Shown piece by piece: positions 63,063 through 64,000 of a stretch of DNA of 64,000 nt; position 1 is the first letter of the stretch; every line of letters starts with the position of its first letter. The notes beneath the pieces are model-generated. The model did not search any database, was not told where the DNA came from, and saw only the letters and a list, made by a program, of their open reading frames with translations. The translations under genes were made by a program, and so were the position numbers. The DNA comes from Roseburia sp. GTDB lineage: Bacteria; Bacillota; Clostridia; Christensenellales; Pumilibacteraceae. The stretch spans positions 62,001 to 126,000 of the forward strand of contig JAMPDA010000001.1 in NCBI GenBank assembly GCA_023665905.1. The letters run 5' to 3'.

Positions 63063-63979
63063 AAATACTTTTTATGGGCACTCCCGAATTTGCCGTGCCG
63101 AGCCTGAACGCGCTGTTGTCGTCCTCGCACACCGTGGTGGGCGCGGTAACGCAGCCCGATCGGGCGCTCAAGCACGGAAAGACGGAGATCGGCGCAGTTA
63201 AAAAAGCGGCGCTTGCGGCGAATATCCCCGTATTTCAGCCCGATAAGATCAGGAACGAGCTTGAGCGCATAAAGCGGTTCGGCGCGGATATCGCCGTGAC
63301 GGCGGCGTTCGGGCAGATACTTACGCAGGAAATATTGGACGCGTTTCCTCGCGGAGTTATCAACGTGCATGCGTCCGTTCTTCCGAAATATCGCGGCGCG
63401 TCGCCTATCTATGCCGCAATAGCCGCAGGGGAAAGAGAAACGGGCGTAACGATAATGCGCACCGACGTCGGCATAGATACGGGCGATATTTTGTCTGTGC
63501 GAAAGACCGATATACGCGACGGCGAAACGTGCGGCGAGCTGACGGAGCGGCTCGCGGCTATGGGTGCGGAACTGCTCGTAAAGACGCTCGACGGGCTTGA
63601 CGGCATAACGCCAGTCAAGCAGAACGACGGCGAAGCGACGCGTTGCCGCACGGTGAAAAAAAGCGAGCAGTACATAGATTTCAGCGCGGACGCAAAGACG
63701 GTGGCGAACAAGATACGCGCGCTGTCGCCCGTTCCGTGCGCCAAGACGGCAATAAACGGCGAGATATATAAAATATACAGCGCCGCCGTTGCGGACGGAG
63801 TGCATGCCGCGCGGGCAGGCGAGATAGTGCGGTGCGACGATAAGCTTATTATATCGTGCGCCGACGGAGCTGTGGAAATACTGCGCATACAGGCTCCGTC
63901 CAAGCGCGCGCTCGATATTTCGGAGTTCTTGCGCGGAAAGCGATTCGATGTCGGGGTGATGTGTGCAAAACCGCAGTAA
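63059..63979 (+). CDS. fmt: Methionyl-tRNA formyltransferase
   Basis: Formylates Met-tRNAfMet with 10-formyl-THF. 306 residues: MKILFMGTPEFAVPSLNALL, INVHASVLPKYRGASPIYAA (folate/catalytic loop), VGIDTGDILSVRKTDI, and a C-terminal tRNA-binding domain ending GKRFDVGVMCAKPQ. Partner of def. The last 20 bases of the window hold nothing further. Confidence 0.97.
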   Translation: MKILFMGTPEFAVPSLNALLSSSHTVVGAVTQPDRALKHGKTEIGAVKKAALAANIPVFQPDKIRNELERIKRFGADIAVTAAFGQILTQEILDAFPRGVINVHASVLPKYRGASPIYAAIAAGERETGVTIMRTDVGIDTGDILSVRKTDIRDGETCGELTERLAAMGAELLVKTLDGLDGITPVKQNDGEATRCRTVKKSEQYIDFSADAKTVANKIRALSPVPCAKTAINGEIYKIYSAAVADGVHAARAGEIVRCDDKLIISCADGAVEILRIQAPSKRALDISEFLRGKRFDVGVMCAKPQ

Positions 63980-64000
63980 TATAAACAAAAACGCGGCAAC

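Overview
The window is chromosomal DNA from a Firmicutes bacterium, most likely an uncultured member of class Clostridia. The evidence is gene order: dgt-dnaG-rpoD-trmK, plsX-rnc-smc-ftsY-ylxM-ffh-rpsP-khpA-rimM-trmD-ylqF-rnhB-yraN, a linked ATP synthase operon, coaD with a small coiled-coil gene, pcrA-ligA, and yicC-gmk-rpoZ-coaBC-priA-def-fmt. Further support comes from strong AGGAGG-type ribosome sites, many consensus TTGACA-N17-TATAAT promoters, a preQ1-I riboswitch and CCA-encoding tRNA genes. Base composition is moderately GC-rich by eye, with heavy use of GCG, CGC and GAC codons, except for one AT-rich island. Nearly all genes are on the + strand.

Layout. 1-10.7 kb: the 3' part of pyruvate phosphate dikinase, an SPFH/ribbon-helix-helix operon, then a replication and transcription block (dgt, dnaG, rpoD, trmK, a Zn-ribbon coiled-coil protein, galU) ending in a degenerate amidohydrolase-like gene. 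10.8-16.2 kb: tRNA-Leu(GAG) followed by duplicated pieces of its own 3' end, palindromic and MITE-like repeats, and an AT-rich accessory island with a frameshifted HNH-like gene, a small HNH nuclease, an orphan two-domain protein and an AAA ATPase/DUF4276 pair that resembles ATPase-TOPRIM phage-defence modules. A 25-bp imperfect direct repeat (22 of 25 identical) lies at both ends of the island. 16.2-25 kb: small accessory operons, comprising DUF1295/HxlR, an MBL-like protein, a Zn-macrodomain with a SirTM sirtuin, an esterase, an O-antigen-ligase-like protein, Mrp ATPase, an HD hydrolase and a DNA glycosylase. 25-30.2 kb: six tRNA genes counting tRNA-Lys and tRNA-Gly, an FNT channel, DegV, and a queuosine-salvage cassette (preQ1-I riboswitch, radical SAM enzyme, VUT-family transporter). 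30.4-42.3 kb: rpmF-plsX-rnc, smc-ftsY, and the SRP/ribosome-maturation cluster. 42.4-48.4 kb: the F-type ATP synthase operon. 48.5-64 kb: cell wall, folate, CoA, aromatic, DNA repair, nucleotide and translation-initiation housekeeping genes.

Points that stand out. (1) The ATP synthase has no free delta gene; only the delta C-terminal domain remains, fused in frame to the N-terminus of alpha, and epsilon lacks a normal C-terminal helical domain. (2) The queuosine cassette has a readable transcription switch: the aptamer's ACTAAGGA is perfectly complementary to TCCTTAGT in the terminator, and a five-codon leader ORF lies between them. (3) The tRNA-Leu island carries an ATPase-DUF4276 pair among mosaic repeats. 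(4) The primary sigma factor has two tandem region-1.1-like segments. (5) Perfect palindromes sit on the promoters of the SPFH/RHH operon and of ylxM, both of which encode DNA-binding proteins. (6) A SirTM/macrodomain pair occurs without lipoyl-carrier genes beside it. All functional calls come from reading motifs and context by eye; no database search was run.
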